A stretch of 64,000 bases of DNA from CBDDCA01 sp965218205. Lineage in GTDB: Bacteria; Spirochaetota; Spirochaetia; WTKD01; G963693115. Below the pieces are notes generated by a model. The model was not told where the DNA came from, made no database searches, and worked only from the letters and a program-made list of their open reading frames with translations. This document shows, one piece after another, positions 38,850-48,464 of this stretch. Location of the stretch: the NCBI GenBank assembly GCA_965218205.1, contig OZ244590.1:1860001-1924000 (forward strand), read 5' to 3'. Every line of letters starts with the position of its first letter. Positions within the stretch are counted from its first letter, which is position 1. The position numbers and the translations under genes are program-made.

Positions 38850-39926
38850 CTACCCTGTAGTGTTCTTGTACCACTCATAGGTAGCACTAATTCCTTCCTC
38901 AATACTTGTGGTAGGAGTCCATCCAAACGTTTGCATTCTTTCTATATCTGATAGTTTGACAAGAGTACCATCAGGTTTTGATATATCGTATCTAAATTCA
39001 CCAGTATACCCTACTTGCTTTTTTATACATTCTGCTAACTCTGTGATACTGTAATCAGTCCCTGAACCAATATTAAGATGAGTATTGCGGATGTCTTTCG
39101 TATTGTCTTTTGCATTGGAATGCTCTCTCTTATGTACTATCATAGAAAAATCAATATGCTTCATAATATGAATACATGCCTGTGCCATGTCCTCAATATA
39201 GAGTAAATCACGACGCGGTTTTCCACTGCCCCATATTTCTACTGTATCTTTATGTACCCCTATGGAGCTAAGTATTTCTTGTGCTTGCTCTTTCTTTATA
39301 GCACCTACATTGTTCTGTATAGCATCCCACTTATTGTGTTGCAATAAATATGCTAAATATATTTTGCGTAACAAAGCAGGCAATACATGTGATGTCTTAA
39401 AATCAAAATTATCGTGTGGACCATACAGATTAGTGGGCATAGCAGTAACAAAATTAGTACCATACTGTATGTTATAGCTTTCACACATTTTTATACCAGC
39501 AATTTTTGCTATGGCATAGGGTTCATTTGTATACTCTAAGGGGGCTGTAAGTAAATATTCTTCCTTAATTGGCTGTAAGGTCTTTTTTGGATAAATACAG
39601 GTACTGCCTAAGAGCAGTAACTTTTTCACTCCTACTGCATAACATTGCTCAATAACATTGCTTTGAATCATAATGTTTTTATAGATAAAATCAGCTCGAT
39701 ATATGTTGTTTGCTAAAATACCCCCCACCTTTGCTGCAGCAAGAAAAACATACTCAGGCTTTTCTTTTTCAAAAAATTTCCGTGTTGCTTGCTGATTACA
39801 TAAATCAAGCTCTTGGTGTGTTTTTACAATAATGTTTGTATATCCCTGCTGTTGCAAAGCAATATACAAAGCACTCCCTACTAATCCTCTATGTCCTGCT
39901 ATATAAATTTTACTTTTCTTTTCCAT
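38850..39926 (-). CDS. fcl: GDP-L-fucose synthase
   Basis: 358 residues. Converts GDP-4-keto-6-deoxymannose to GDP-L-fucose. The NADP-binding Rossmann start is IYIAGHRGLVGSAL, and the catalytic set is Ser108 (GSTCIYP, with Cys110), Tyr137 and Lys141 (YAIAK). The protein is longer than the usual ~320 residues because of insertions near residues 195-230 (LLQHNKWDAIQNNVGAIKKE) and 270-290 (HKREHSNAKDNTKD). It lies downstream of gmd on the same strand, which supplies its substrate. Confidence 0.95.
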   Translation of the reverse strand: MEKKSKIYIAGHRGLVGSALYIALQQQGYTNIIVKTHQELDLCNQQATRKFFEKEKPEYVFLAAAKVGGILANNIYRADFIYKNIMIQSNVIEQCYAVGVKKLLLLGSTCIYPKKTLQPIKEEYLLTAPLEYTNEPYAIAKIAGIKMCESYNIQYGTNFVTAMPTNLYGPHDNFDFKTSHVLPALLRKIYLAYLLQHNKWDAIQNNVGAIKKEQAQEILSSIGVHKDTVEIWGSGKPRRDLLYIEDMAQACIHIMKHIDFSMIVHKREHSNAKDNTKDIRNTHLNIGSGTDYSITELAECIKKQVGYTGEFRYDISKPDGTLVKLSDIERMQTFGWTPTTSIEEGISATYEWYKNTTG

Positions 39927-40007
39927 GCTACTCTACTATCTCCATGTATGTATTGTTATGATACCCATACATAGCCATTGTATTTCTCTTACTCATAATC
40001 ATATGTA

Positions 40008-41147
40008 TCATTCATAAAAATTACGAATAGAATACCCTCCATCTTTAATAAAGAGCTCTTTTTTCATAAGGTTTATATCTTGCTCCATCATTTCATTGAT
40101 TAAATCTTGCATAGTGTACTCTGGATACCACCCAAGCTCATTGTTTGCTTTTGAAGGATCCCCTAACAACAACTCTACTTCGGTTGGACGATAATATCGC
40201 TTATCGACTTTAATTACCACATCCCCCTTTGCAAGCTGAAACTCGGACTGAAGGGTAAGCTCGCCTACTCTCTGCGTATCTACATGAGCTACTACCGCAG
40301 TTTCTTTCTCTCCTTTTCCTTCAAAGGCAAGTTCTACTCCTACATATGCAAAAGCAAGTTTCAAAAAATCGCGTACTGCACACGTTTTTCCTGTGGCAAC
40401 AACCCAATCATCAGGAGATGAATGCTGCATCATCATCCACATAGCACGAACATAATCTTTTGCATGCCCCCAATCTCTTTTTGCATCAAGGTTTCCTAAA
40501 TAACAGCATTTTTGCAATCCTAATATAATACGCGCTATTGCTCGTGTTATTTTTCGTGTAACAAATACCTCACCTCGTCTAGGACTCTCATGATTAAAGA
40601 GTATTCCATTGCAAGCAAACATATTGTACGCTTCACGATAGTTTACAGTAATCCAATACGCATATAGCTTGGCAACCCCGTAGGGAGAGCGCGGATAAAA
40701 TGGAGTACTTTCTTTCTGTGGCACTTCTTGTACCAGACCATACAACTCACTTGTACTTGCTTGATAAAACTTACTTTTTAGACCCAACGATCGTATCGCT
40801 TCCAACATACGCAAAGTACCTAAAGCGTCCGCATTTGCAGTATATTCTGGTGTTTCAAAACTTACTTTCACATGGCTTTGCGCAGCAAGATTATATATTT
40901 CATCGGGCTGTACTTGCTGTAAGATGTTAGTGATATTAAGACTATCAGTCATATCTCCATAATGGAGTATAAATTTTCTATTATCGACATGAGGATCTTT
41001 ATACAAATAATCTATTCTCTCTGTATTGATTTGCGAAGATCGTCTCTTTATTCCATGAACAATGTACTCTTTTTTCAACAAAAAATCTGCAAGATATGAC
41101 CCGTCTTGTCCTGTAATTCCAGTAATGATAGCAATTTTTTTACCCAC
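40008..41147 (-). CDS. gmd: GDP-mannose 4,6-dehydratase
   Basis: 379 residues. First step from GDP-mannose to GDP-fucose. The Rossmann motif is GITGQDGSYLADFLL (10-24). Catalytic residues are Ser133/Glu134 (ASTSELYG), Tyr156 and Lys160 (SPYGVAK). FNHESPRRGEVFVTRKI is the conserved substrate loop. It is followed 81 bp later by fcl, forming a GDP-L-fucose unit, probably for a surface glycan; no glycosyltransferase is in the window. Confidence 0.97.
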   Translation of the reverse strand: MGKKIAIITGITGQDGSYLADFLLKKEYIVHGIKRRSSQINTERIDYLYKDPHVDNRKFILHYGDMTDSLNITNILQQVQPDEIYNLAAQSHVKVSFETPEYTANADALGTLRMLEAIRSLGLKSKFYQASTSELYGLVQEVPQKESTPFYPRSPYGVAKLYAYWITVNYREAYNMFACNGILFNHESPRRGEVFVTRKITRAIARIILGLQKCCYLGNLDAKRDWGHAKDYVRAMWMMMQHSSPDDWVVATGKTCAVRDFLKLAFAYVGVELAFEGKGEKETAVVAHVDTQRVGELTLQSEFQLAKGDVVIKVDKRYYRPTEVELLLGDPSKANNELGWYPEYTMQDLINEMMEQDINLMKKELFIKDGGYSIRNFYE

Positions 41148-41209
41148 TTTATTAGTGTACTATATGCTATATTTAAGAGCAATATGTGTGTTTCCACATC
41201 ATAAGATAA

Positions 41210-41722
41210 CTATTTATTTTGTAATCCCAGACGATAAATCATTGCTTTTTTAGAAACTTCAAATGTATCAGCTAGATAAGGAATTACAATATCTTGATTT
41301 TGTATGAGATCTAATTTCAGATTTTTTATTTTCTCTAAATATTCATGTATTTTATGTGTAGGCATAATAATATTACTTGCTAATCTATTAGCTTCTAATT
41401 CTATTTCATTAGAAAGCCCACTCCTATACAAAGCATTTTCATTTATTCCATCTCCAATTTCTTTTCTATGTAAGAAATAATGAGCTAACTCATGAGCTAG
41501 AGTAAACCGCTGTCTTGTATGTGGGTGTAATACACTAACAATTATCTCATAGTCATTGTCTTCTCTTTTTATAATTTTTCCTGACAAGCTATCTATATAC
41601 TTATAGAAAATTTTTATTCCATAATAATCTGCTATTTCTTCTAAATTTACTGGAGTAGAATCTAATAACGAATCTTTTTTTAACAGTTCTAATATTTCTC
41701 TCATTTCTTTTATTTTATTCAT
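41210..41722 (-). CDS. ImmA/IrrE-family metallopeptidase
   Basis: 170 residues. Zinc-peptidase motif HELAHYFLH (His77-Glu78-x-x-His81), with the downstream ELEANRLASNIIMP of the ImmA/IrrE (DUF955) family. Such proteases cleave phage-type or stress repressors, usually encoded next to them. No helix-turn-helix repressor is adjacent here; the neighbour is a small membrane protein. AGGAGG lies 8 bases before the ATG. An accessory or phage-derived origin is possible. Confidence 0.85.
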   Translation of the reverse strand: MNKIKEMREILELLKKDSLLDSTPVNLEEIADYYGIKIFYKYIDSLSGKIIKREDNDYEIIVSVLHPHTRQRFTLAHELAHYFLHRKEIGDGINENALYRSGLSNEIELEANRLASNIIMPTHKIHEYLEKIKNLKLDLIQNQDIVIPYLADTFEVSKKAMIYRLGLQNK

Positions 41723-41774
41723 TGAAGTAAACCTCCTAAATAATTATATATCAGAATTCATCATCATTGCAGTT

Positions 41775-42215
41775 CTATATGTCCCCAAAACCTTCATATA
41801 CGCTGGCATTTATTTTTTCTCTTTGATTATATTTTTTTTCTATTTTATTGCTTAGATCTTTTTCAATTCTTTTTCGCATTTCTTCTGTATCTTTTGCAAT
41901 TCTTTTTTGCATTTCTCCTAATACTTTCATGCTTACTGATGTTTCTATTCTGTTATGTATTTCTTTCCATCCTATAATACCAAGTGCACCTATGCCTAAA
42001 GCAAAAGAACCTATAAGTATTTGTAATAAGGTTATTTGTAAACTTATTGCATCAACACTATTAAAATCATCATAATTACTATTATCAAAATGATCATATG
42101 CAGTTTTTATAGTGAAATAAAACATTCCTACTAAACTTAAGAAAAGTATTATTATTGCTATACTAACAATAAAAGAAATTCCATTTTGTTTTTCATCTTT
42201 ATTTTCTATACTCAT
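41775..42215 (-). CDS. Small membrane protein with coiled-coil tail
   Basis: 146 residues, family not recognised. Two hydrophobic segments (about 14-35 ISFIVSIAIIILFLSLVGMF, and 60-85 LLQILIGSFALGIGALGIIG) are followed by a charged helical tail (KRIAKDTEEMRKRIEKDL). It is 52 bp upstream of the ImmA/IrrE-like gene on the same strand and probably co-transcribed. It could be a partner or substrate of that protease; this is inference from position only. Confidence 0.55.
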   Translation of the reverse strand: MSIENKDEKQNGISFIVSIAIIILFLSLVGMFYFTIKTAYDHFDNSNYDDFNSVDAISLQITLLQILIGSFALGIGALGIIGWKEIHNRIETSVSMKVLGEMQKRIAKDTEEMRKRIEKDLSNKIEKKYNQREKINASVYEGFGDI

Positions 42216-42646
42216 ATTATATTTATACTCCCGTTATCTCTCAATCACAAAAAAACCAAATAAATAAGTAAATAACATAATATCCTCTCATTCTATATTA
42301 ATATTGTAACATAGTTGTAAGTAAAATGTAACTAAAAATCTTATCTTTTTTGTATCGACATAGAGAGATAGCTTAAGATTTTAATTATAAACTTTGGTTT
42401 ATCCGTATAAAGAATACTTGAATTTGCATAACTTTGATTGCATATTTGTGCTGAACATAATAGATTTTTTATAAATTATTCTAGTCTGCTTTTATACATA
42501 ATTTCTGTATTTCTAAAATTGGAGTATTACTCTCTCATATGCTCTATCAAAGATGCCTGAGAAATACTTTTTGCTACTCCTGAGGTTCTATAGCAAGAAA
42601 GGAGTATTTCCTTTCTTGCTATAGGTGTGTGTCTCTCTATGTTATG
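42216..42646. other. Non-coding stretch between the membrane protein and the Fn3 lipoprotein gene
   Basis: AT-rich, with no ORF of note on either strand. The only clear structure is the 16-bp hairpin at 42588-42624 close to the lipoprotein gene. Confidence 0.5.
42588..42624 (-). terminator. 16-bp perfect hairpin after the lipoprotein gene
   Basis: CTATAGCAAGAAAGGA and its exact complement (42609-42624) surround a 5-base loop, 22 bp beyond the stop of the large lipoprotein. No T run follows on either strand, so it is either a transcript-end or stability structure or an atypical terminator. Confidence 0.5.
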
Positions 42647-45600
42647 TTACGATGAGGGGCATGCTGTTTTATCAGTGCTATCCTTTGGAAACTGTACTTT
42701 TTTGTTAGCCATAGGCGTACCGTGAAAAGGAGCTTTAAAAATATTAGTAGGTATTGTTAGTTTACATAGTTTCCACGATGATAAATTCTGATCAAAATTA
42801 CTTCCTCTAAACATGTTATCTAAATTAGTAACATTCCCTACATTCCAATCTCCTATGTCTTGATTAAATCTTGAAGTATCAGTAAATGCACTACTCATAT
42901 AGATAACATTTTGTGTATCCCAATCCCCTATATCTTGATTAAAATCATTTGCATCAGCAAACATAGATCTTATATCAGTAACTTTACTCATATCCCAGCT
43001 TCCTATGTCTTTATTAAAGGTATCAGCAGAACTAAACATCTCTGACATATCCTCTACATTACTGGTATTCCACTGTGTTATGTCCCCATTAAAAGTTCTA
43101 TCTTGATAAAATAACCTACTCATATCAGTAATAGCACTGGTATCTATCATATTGAGGTTGGGGCTAGGGTTGTTGTTCCCTCCTGAACCTTGCCTTGTTT
43201 TTTCTTCACTGATAATAGTTTGTAGTGCTGATTTTGTTGTTGGTCTGTAATAGGTAGTTGCTTTTCCCGATGGTGCAGCTTTAAGCCCTGTCTCTATAAG
43301 AATATTTGCTTTTACTGTTTCATTTGAAGCGGTAATGGTACACTGCACTACATCATAGAAATAGCTAGTAATAGCAGAGTCATTTACATTGGATTTATTT
43401 GCTATACCTGTTATAGTAACTGTTTTGCTACTCTGGTTAAACGATACTGCTAGCCCTGTCTCATCTTTGATTTTCTTTGTATCTGCTTCCAGTATGTTAG
43501 CATCACAAGTAAAAGCAAGGCTACTGGTGAGTACTCTTGTAGTATTTATTGCTAGCGTTTTGCCTACTTCTGCTGAAACTACCGCAATGTTTCTTATCAC
43601 GGATGCACCTGCTACAAACTCGTCGCGTTCTCCTGCTGATGTTTTTGTGTCATCGGTGCTGTTTACTGCTTGTACTACTATTTCATAGCTTGTTCCGTTT
43701 GTCAATCCTGTCAAAATAGTGTTTGTTGTTCCTGCTGACACTGTTTTTGTTGCTGTCTGATCCGCTATTATTGTTGCCACATCTCTTGCACGTAAACTGC
43801 TGGCAACACTGTATACTTTGTACGATACCTGTGCGGTTGTTAAGGTAGCTCCTTTGTTTGTTTTGTGGCTTGAAGTAAGGTTGGGAGCTGTCCACGATAC
43901 TCTCATGCCTGTTTGGGTTACTCTTGTTTGTATGCTTGATACTTCTGCGGGGGCTGTCGCTTGCGATGCGGTTGTTACTGTTGCCACTGACGATGCTACT
44001 TTTTTGCTAGGATCTGTTTTTATGGCTACTTCTACCACAAAATGATACTTTGTTGCTCCTTTTATTGCTACTGTTGGGGAGGTCAAGCCTAAACTGCTAA
44101 GCGCTGGTACTGTGTACACTCTGCTTGTTGCACTGCCTATGTTTACTTTCCTGCCTGCTAGTACTTCTGCTACTGTAGGGTTAGTGTCTTTCTGTAAGCC
44201 GTACACGGTGTATACTAGCTGATTACTTGCTATTATGCTTGTGCCATCGTAGTCTTTTGCTCCTGTAAATGTGCTTAGCTCGGTGAGTACTAGCTTTATT
44301 GTTCCTGCTGTGCTTGTTGACGGTGATACTACTAGCTTTCCTGTCAGTAATGACTGATTTGGTGCTACTGCTTTGGAGGTATAGACTTCCTTTATTTCTG
44401 CTACATCGGTGTAAAAGCCTGCTGGAAAGAGATTGGTTGATACATTGTAATCGGGGCTTGTTGTATTTACTATCCTCACTCCTATGTAGTAATCCTTTGC
44501 TGTTTCTACGGGCGTTGCTCCTGCATTGCTTCCACTGGTGCTGTCTACTATTGGTATTTGTATGGTCGCTTGATTTGCTACTCCTGTTGCTTTTGTGTAC
44601 TTTGCTACTCTTGCTCTACTTTTTTCCACTGCCCACAGGGCTGATACGCTGGCAGGCTTTTGGCTTGTGTCTTCTTTCTTGAGGTATAGCACATAGTAGG
44701 CAAGGTCTGTCGCTGCAAGAGGTGTACTATCTGCTTTGCTCACTCCTGCTATATCTGAGGCATTAAGCTGTACTGTTATGACTTTTTTCCCGCTGTTGCC
44801 TCCTGTGGTAGGCACTGCAAATACTACTGCATTATTTGTAGTATAGGTTGTTACTTTTGGTGCGTTTGGGGGAGCAGTAAGTGTTGCTGTTTTTATTGTT
44901 GCTGATGTTCCTATGCTATAGGCAGGATTGAGGCTGTTTATTGCTTCTACTCCTGCGGTATATTTTGCTCCCTTTGTTCCTATAAATGTTGCTTTTAATG
45001 GATTGCTGTTTCCTGCTAGCTCTCTTGTTTGTACTCCTGCAAGGGCTTTTATTGCCTCTAGTGTTTTTGTGCTGTGATCTCCTGCTACTATGTATACTTT
45101 GTATTGTATCTGTGCTTGCTTGAGTTCGCTTCCATTGGGGGCTTTGTTGTTGTCGTTAGTAATGTCTCCTTTACTAAATGTATAGACTGCTGTTGCGGTT
45201 GTTGATGTTACTGATTCTACAGAGAGTGTTGCATCTTTGGCAGCTGGCGGTGCGGTTGAGGTGCTATCGTATACTGCTACTGCATCAGCGAGAGGGGTTA
45301 CTGGGCTTACTCTGTTATTTGCTATCTGCAGAAAATCAAAGCGATAGTTCTTGGCATTTGCTTGGTACTTGGGTACTTCTAAGCCGTCTGCTATGCCAAA
45401 GCTAATGGTGGTTGCTGGGTTTGTTATGCTTTTTTCTGCTATTACGGTAGCTCCTTCTTTCATACGCAAGGTATAGTATTGTCCTATGCCTGGTGCTTGC
45501 TTAAATGTTGCTTTTATCTGTATGACTCCTGTTTTGTCTAGTGTAGGCTTGCTTTGAAAGAGTTCTGCTGAGGGTGCTGTAAGCTGAGAGGGAGTGGTTA

Positions 45601-47311
45601 TGTCTTTTGGGGTTGATGTACTTTTGTTTCCTGCATAGTCTATTGCTTGTATTGTTACTGTGTATGTTTTGCCTTGTGTGAGTTCTTCGACAGAGAGTGA
45701 TGTTGTGGGATAGGGTATTTTTTTCTCATTCAGTACGGTGGTACTTGTGCCTTTCTCTTGTATGCTTACGCTGTATTCTTTTATGTCTTTGTTGTTGCTT
45801 GTGGGTGCTGTCCATGTTATCTGTGTTTCTACTTTTGTTGCTGATACAAAGGGATAGCTTGCTTGTATGTTTGTTACTGGATCGGGGGCAGTGCTATCTG
45901 CTACGGTACTTACTGTGGCATTTTCTGCTGTTCCTTTGTTGCCTGCATAGTCCTGCGATTGTACTGCCACTGTATACTCGGTGGTGGCTTTGAGGCCTGC
46001 TATCTGTGTATTGCGTACTGCTCTGTCTGTTATTGTTACTGTCTGTGCGGGCGTACTGCTGTCTTTTTCTGTTGCTGTTATAGTCACTCCTGCGTAATCT
46101 CGTACATTGGGTGCTTGCCAGCTTACTACTATGCTTGTTGCTCCTCCTACGGCACTTACATTAGTCACGGGCTTTGTTGTTTTGTCGGTTGTTGCTTGTT
46201 GTTTTGATACTGCAGTGGAGTACTTTCCGTTTTGAGAGACATACACTTCTACTTTGTACGTAAGACTGCCGTAGAGTTTTGTGAGTGCTATGCCATCTTT
46301 TGCTACATACACAGTGGCGTATTCTTTTGCCTGTGCAGTTGCACTGCTGACATTGGTTGCACTTGTATCTTTGCTTATTGTCTCTTCTGCTACTACTGTA
46401 TTTGTTGCGGTTGCTATCACTCGCACTTGGAGTTTTTTGTTTGAAAAGTCAAAACTCCCCCACTTGATAAGCAGGCTTTCATCGGCTGGGCTATCGCTTT
46501 TATCGTTTGCTGTTACTGTAAGATCTGCCTCTGGTAGTGCTGCTACTGTTTGTGAGAGTGCTGATGGCACTATGCCTCTGAGTGCTTGCTTTGCCGTACT
46601 TTTGTTACCATTGCTATCTTTGTATACTACTGTTACATCATAGCTGATGCCGTCTATGGTGGGGATAGCAATAGTTACTTCTCCTTGTGTTACATCTTGT
46701 ACTGATACTTCTGTCTTTACCCCTGTAGTTTTTTCTATCACCTGCACTATGGCTTCTGCTATGTCTGTTTTGCCTGACGAGAGTAGTGCTTTGTCCCATG
46801 TTAGCTTTATGCCGTTTGTTGCTGATTCTACTGCTACCTTGTTGAAGGTATCTTTAGGTTTCGTTGTATCTGTTAGTGTTGTAACAGAGCGGGTTGTTTT
46901 TGGTGATACTTCTGTGTCTGAGCCTGAGCTTGATTTTTGGGCTTCTATCTCTACTGTATAATCGGTAGTAGCGTGCAGGCCTCTGAGGGTATAAGGTTTG
47001 TCTTGTTGAAACAGTGTATGATATTCTATTGCAGGAACACGCACTTGTATGACTTGTGCTGGCGTTGTAGAGGTAGCTTTTACAACTACATGTGTAGCAT
47101 CGCTTGGGGCTTGCCAGCGTAACGAGAGTGTCCCATCATTACCTGCTGCTTGTATCTGCACATTGGACACTGATGCAAGTGTCGGGGTTACTGGTGAAGT
47201 TCCTCCTCCGCCTGAGGAACCGCTACTGCCCTCCGAACATCCTGCTAGTACGAGGGTAGTCATTGCTAGCATCAATGCTATCAGCCAATATTTTTTCATT
47301 ATTTTTTTCAT
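42647..47311 (-). CDS. Fn3-repeat/BspA-repeat surface lipoprotein
   Basis: 1,554 residues from the ATG at 47311, chosen because AAAGGAG lies 6 bases upstream (an earlier in-frame ATG lacks one). Lipoprotein signal MKKIMKKYWLIALMLAMTTL with lipobox LAGC (Cys25), then a Ser/Gly-rich linker. Most of the protein is a series of fibronectin type III-like domains (repeated VSWQAP, TEYTVAVQSQDYAGN, SYEIVVQAVN). The last ~130 residues are BspA/DUF285 25-residue repeats (MFSSADTFNKDIGSWD, FNQDIGDWDTQNV), known from adhesins and mycoplasma lipoproteins. It is probably a surface adhesin. A paralogue begins at 62354. Confidence 0.88.
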   Translation of the reverse strand: MKKIMKKYWLIALMLAMTTLVLAGCSEGSSGSSGGGGTSPVTPTLASVSNVQIQAAGNDGTLSLRWQAPSDATHVVVKATSTTPAQVIQVRVPAIEYHTLFQQDKPYTLRGLHATTDYTVEIEAQKSSSGSDTEVSPKTTRSVTTLTDTTKPKDTFNKVAVESATNGIKLTWDKALLSSGKTDIAEAIVQVIEKTTGVKTEVSVQDVTQGEVTIAIPTIDGISYDVTVVYKDSNGNKSTAKQALRGIVPSALSQTVAALPEADLTVTANDKSDSPADESLLIKWGSFDFSNKKLQVRVIATATNTVVAEETISKDTSATNVSSATAQAKEYATVYVAKDGIALTKLYGSLTYKVEVYVSQNGKYSTAVSKQQATTDKTTKPVTNVSAVGGATSIVVSWQAPNVRDYAGVTITATEKDSSTPAQTVTITDRAVRNTQIAGLKATTEYTVAVQSQDYAGNKGTAENATVSTVADSTAPDPVTNIQASYPFVSATKVETQITWTAPTSNNKDIKEYSVSIQEKGTSTTVLNEKKIPYPTTSLSVEELTQGKTYTVTIQAIDYAGNKSTSTPKDITTPSQLTAPSAELFQSKPTLDKTGVIQIKATFKQAPGIGQYYTLRMKEGATVIAEKSITNPATTISFGIADGLEVPKYQANAKNYRFDFLQIANNRVSPVTPLADAVAVYDSTSTAPPAAKDATLSVESVTSTTATAVYTFSKGDITNDNNKAPNGSELKQAQIQYKVYIVAGDHSTKTLEAIKALAGVQTRELAGNSNPLKATFIGTKGAKYTAGVEAINSLNPAYSIGTSATIKTATLTAPPNAPKVTTYTTNNAVVFAVPTTGGNSGKKVITVQLNASDIAGVSKADSTPLAATDLAYYVLYLKKEDTSQKPASVSALWAVEKSRARVAKYTKATGVANQATIQIPIVDSTSGSNAGATPVETAKDYYIGVRIVNTTSPDYNVSTNLFPAGFYTDVAEIKEVYTSKAVAPNQSLLTGKLVVSPSTSTAGTIKLVLTELSTFTGAKDYDGTSIIASNQLVYTVYGLQKDTNPTVAEVLAGRKVNIGSATSRVYTVPALSSLGLTSPTVAIKGATKYHFVVEVAIKTDPSKKVASSVATVTTASQATAPAEVSSIQTRVTQTGMRVSWTAPNLTSSHKTNKGATLTTAQVSYKVYSVASSLRARDVATIIADQTATKTVSAGTTNTILTGLTNGTSYEIVVQAVNSTDDTKTSAGERDEFVAGASVIRNIAVVSAEVGKTLAINTTRVLTSSLAFTCDANILEADTKKIKDETGLAVSFNQSSKTVTITGIANKSNVNDSAITSYFYDVVQCTITASNETVKANILIETGLKAAPSGKATTYYRPTTKSALQTIISEEKTRQGSGGNNNPSPNLNMIDTSAITDMSRLFYQDRTFNGDITQWNTSNVEDMSEMFSSADTFNKDIGSWDMSKVTDIRSMFADANDFNQDIGDWDTQNVIYMSSAFTDTSRFNQDIGDWNVGNVTNLDNMFRGSNFDQNLSSWKLCKLTIPTNIFKAPFHGTPMANKKVQFPKDSTDKTACPSS

Positions 47312-47375
47312 AATGTTCTCCTTTATGATTTTATCTATTATCATGTATAATTATCATTACACATAATGCAATATC

Positions 47376-47384
47376 ATTATAGCA
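47376..47384 (-). promoter_or_regulatory. Extended -10 promoter of the lipoprotein gene
   Basis: On the minus strand TATATGCTATAAT contains TGC-TATAAT (47376-47384). The start would be near 47369, giving a leader of about 58 nt before the ATG at 47311. Confidence 0.65.
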
Positions 47385-47426
47385 TATAATACTATTTTTT
47401 GTGCATATTGCATCACCCGCAAAAAG

Positions 47427-47440
47427 AAAAAAAAAAAAAA
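47427..47440 (-). repeat. Homopolymer A14/T14 upstream of the lipoprotein promoter
   Basis: Fourteen consecutive A on the plus strand, preceded by AAAAAG, about 45 bp upstream of the minus-strand -10. Tracts of this length are prone to slippage and could vary promoter strength. Confidence 0.7.
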
Positions 47441-47547
47441 TGCATCAAAATTTACTTATAATATGCATATACTCTTGCTAAGGTGTTTTTTGGCACTTCT
47501 GTTTGATCTCTAACTAGAATTTCCACTATTGTTAATAATCATTTATG

Positions 47548-47569
47548 GTTGTAGTTTATATGATATAAT
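47548..47569 (+). promoter_or_regulatory. Promoter of the GyrI-like gene, CRISPR-repeat-like
   Basis: GTTGTAG followed directly by TTTATATGATATAAT. The two parts equal (with one change) the first 7 and last 15 bases of the crRNA-sense CRISPR repeat. The extended -10 TGATATAAT (47561-47569) predicts a start near 47576. Confidence 0.6.
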
Positions 47570-47627
47570 TATAATTGTACCTATACCTAGATATAGATTA
47601 CAAAACTATATAAGGAACATAACAGTC

Positions 47628-48239
47628 GTGAGTAAAATAGATTATAAAAAAGAGTGGTCTCATCTGTACCAACCATCCGCAAAAGAGGCGAGTATAGTCA
47701 ATATCCCTGCTATGAACTATTTAATGATCGATGGTGAGGGAAATCCAAATACAGCGCAATCTTTTCAAGATGCGGTGAATGTGTTGTTTCCACTTTCGTA
47801 CACGCTAAAATGTATGGCAAAGAACGGAGTGCTTGGCAAGGACTATGTGGTGATGCCATTAGAAGGGCTGTGGTGGTCTGAGGATATATCTTCCTTTAGT
47901 ATGGAAAACAAAGATGACTGGAAATGGACTTTGATGATTATGCAGCCACCATTTATTAGCTTGGAAATGATTGAAGAAGCAAAAGAGCAAGTTCAAACAA
48001 AAAAGAATCCTAGTGCCTTACCTTTGGTATATTTTGAGTCCTTAGAAGAAGGCAAAGCCGCACAGATAATGCACTTAGGCCCCTTCTCTACGGAAGGTCC
48101 AACGGTGGCAAAGCTCCATGATTTTATTGAACATAGCGGGCATCAAAGACGAGACAAGCACCATGAAATATATCTAAAGGATATGAGAAAATCTATGCCA
48201 GAAAACTGGACAACCATTATCCGCCATCCAATAGTATAG
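47628..48239 (+). CDS. GyrI-like small-molecule-binding protein
   Basis: 203 residues from the GTG at 47628. Longer in-frame starts back to 47529 lie upstream of the apparent promoter and have no ribosome site; AAGGA lies 11-12 bases before the GTG. The protein belongs to the GyrI-like/SHS2 family (PAMNYLMIDGEGNPN, PLEGLWWSEDI, KAAQIMHLGPFSTEGPTVAKL), which in standalone form binds or hydrolyses small lipophilic molecules. Cytoplasmic. It is a single gene. Confidence 0.85.
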   Translation: MSKIDYKKEWSHLYQPSAKEASIVNIPAMNYLMIDGEGNPNTAQSFQDAVNVLFPLSYTLKCMAKNGVLGKDYVVMPLEGLWWSEDISSFSMENKDDWKWTLMIMQPPFISLEMIEEAKEQVQTKKNPSALPLVYFESLEEGKAAQIMHLGPFSTEGPTVAKLHDFIEHSGHQRRDKHHEIYLKDMRKSMPENWTTIIRHPIV

Positions 48240-48317
48240 TACTGATTTAAGCATTATATACAACAAAGGAGAAAAAGAACAGAAAAACAAAAAACTAAAA
48301 ATAGGTATAATTATTCT

Positions 48318-48413
48318 ATGAAACGCTACATAATAGGTACTATACTCTTTTTTATGACATTTATACTGTTTTATTATGCTAATAAGCTAGTGATGGGATT
48401 ACTCATAGAGTAA
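48318..48413 (+). CDS. Possible 31-residue single-pass membrane peptide
   Basis: Reads MKRYIIGTILFFMTFILFYY then ANKLVMGLLIE. It has a basic N-terminus and one hydrophobic helix. There is no Shine-Dalgarno, but TATAAT (48306-48311) ends 6 bases before the ATG, so a leaderless start is possible. It could equally be chance in AT-rich sequence. Confidence 0.3.
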   Translation: MKRYIIGTILFFMTFILFYYANKLVMGLLIE

Positions 48414-48450
48414 ATACTCAACCTATGTCAATACATTTCTCTCTTATAGT

Positions 48451-48456
48451 TATAAT
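48451..48456 (+). promoter_or_regulatory. -10 box of the dGTPase gene
   Basis: TATAAT ends 8 bases before the ATG at 48465 and no Shine-Dalgarno is present, so the mRNA would have a leader of at most 1-3 nt. Confidence 0.45.
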
Positions 48457-48464
48457 ATAATTAT

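Noticed and set aside
43389..47366. Plus-strand open frames opposite the Fn3/BspA lipoprotein
   Set aside because: Shadows of the Thr/Val/Ala-rich minus-strand repeats; cysteine- and leucine-rich translations with no recognisable domain.
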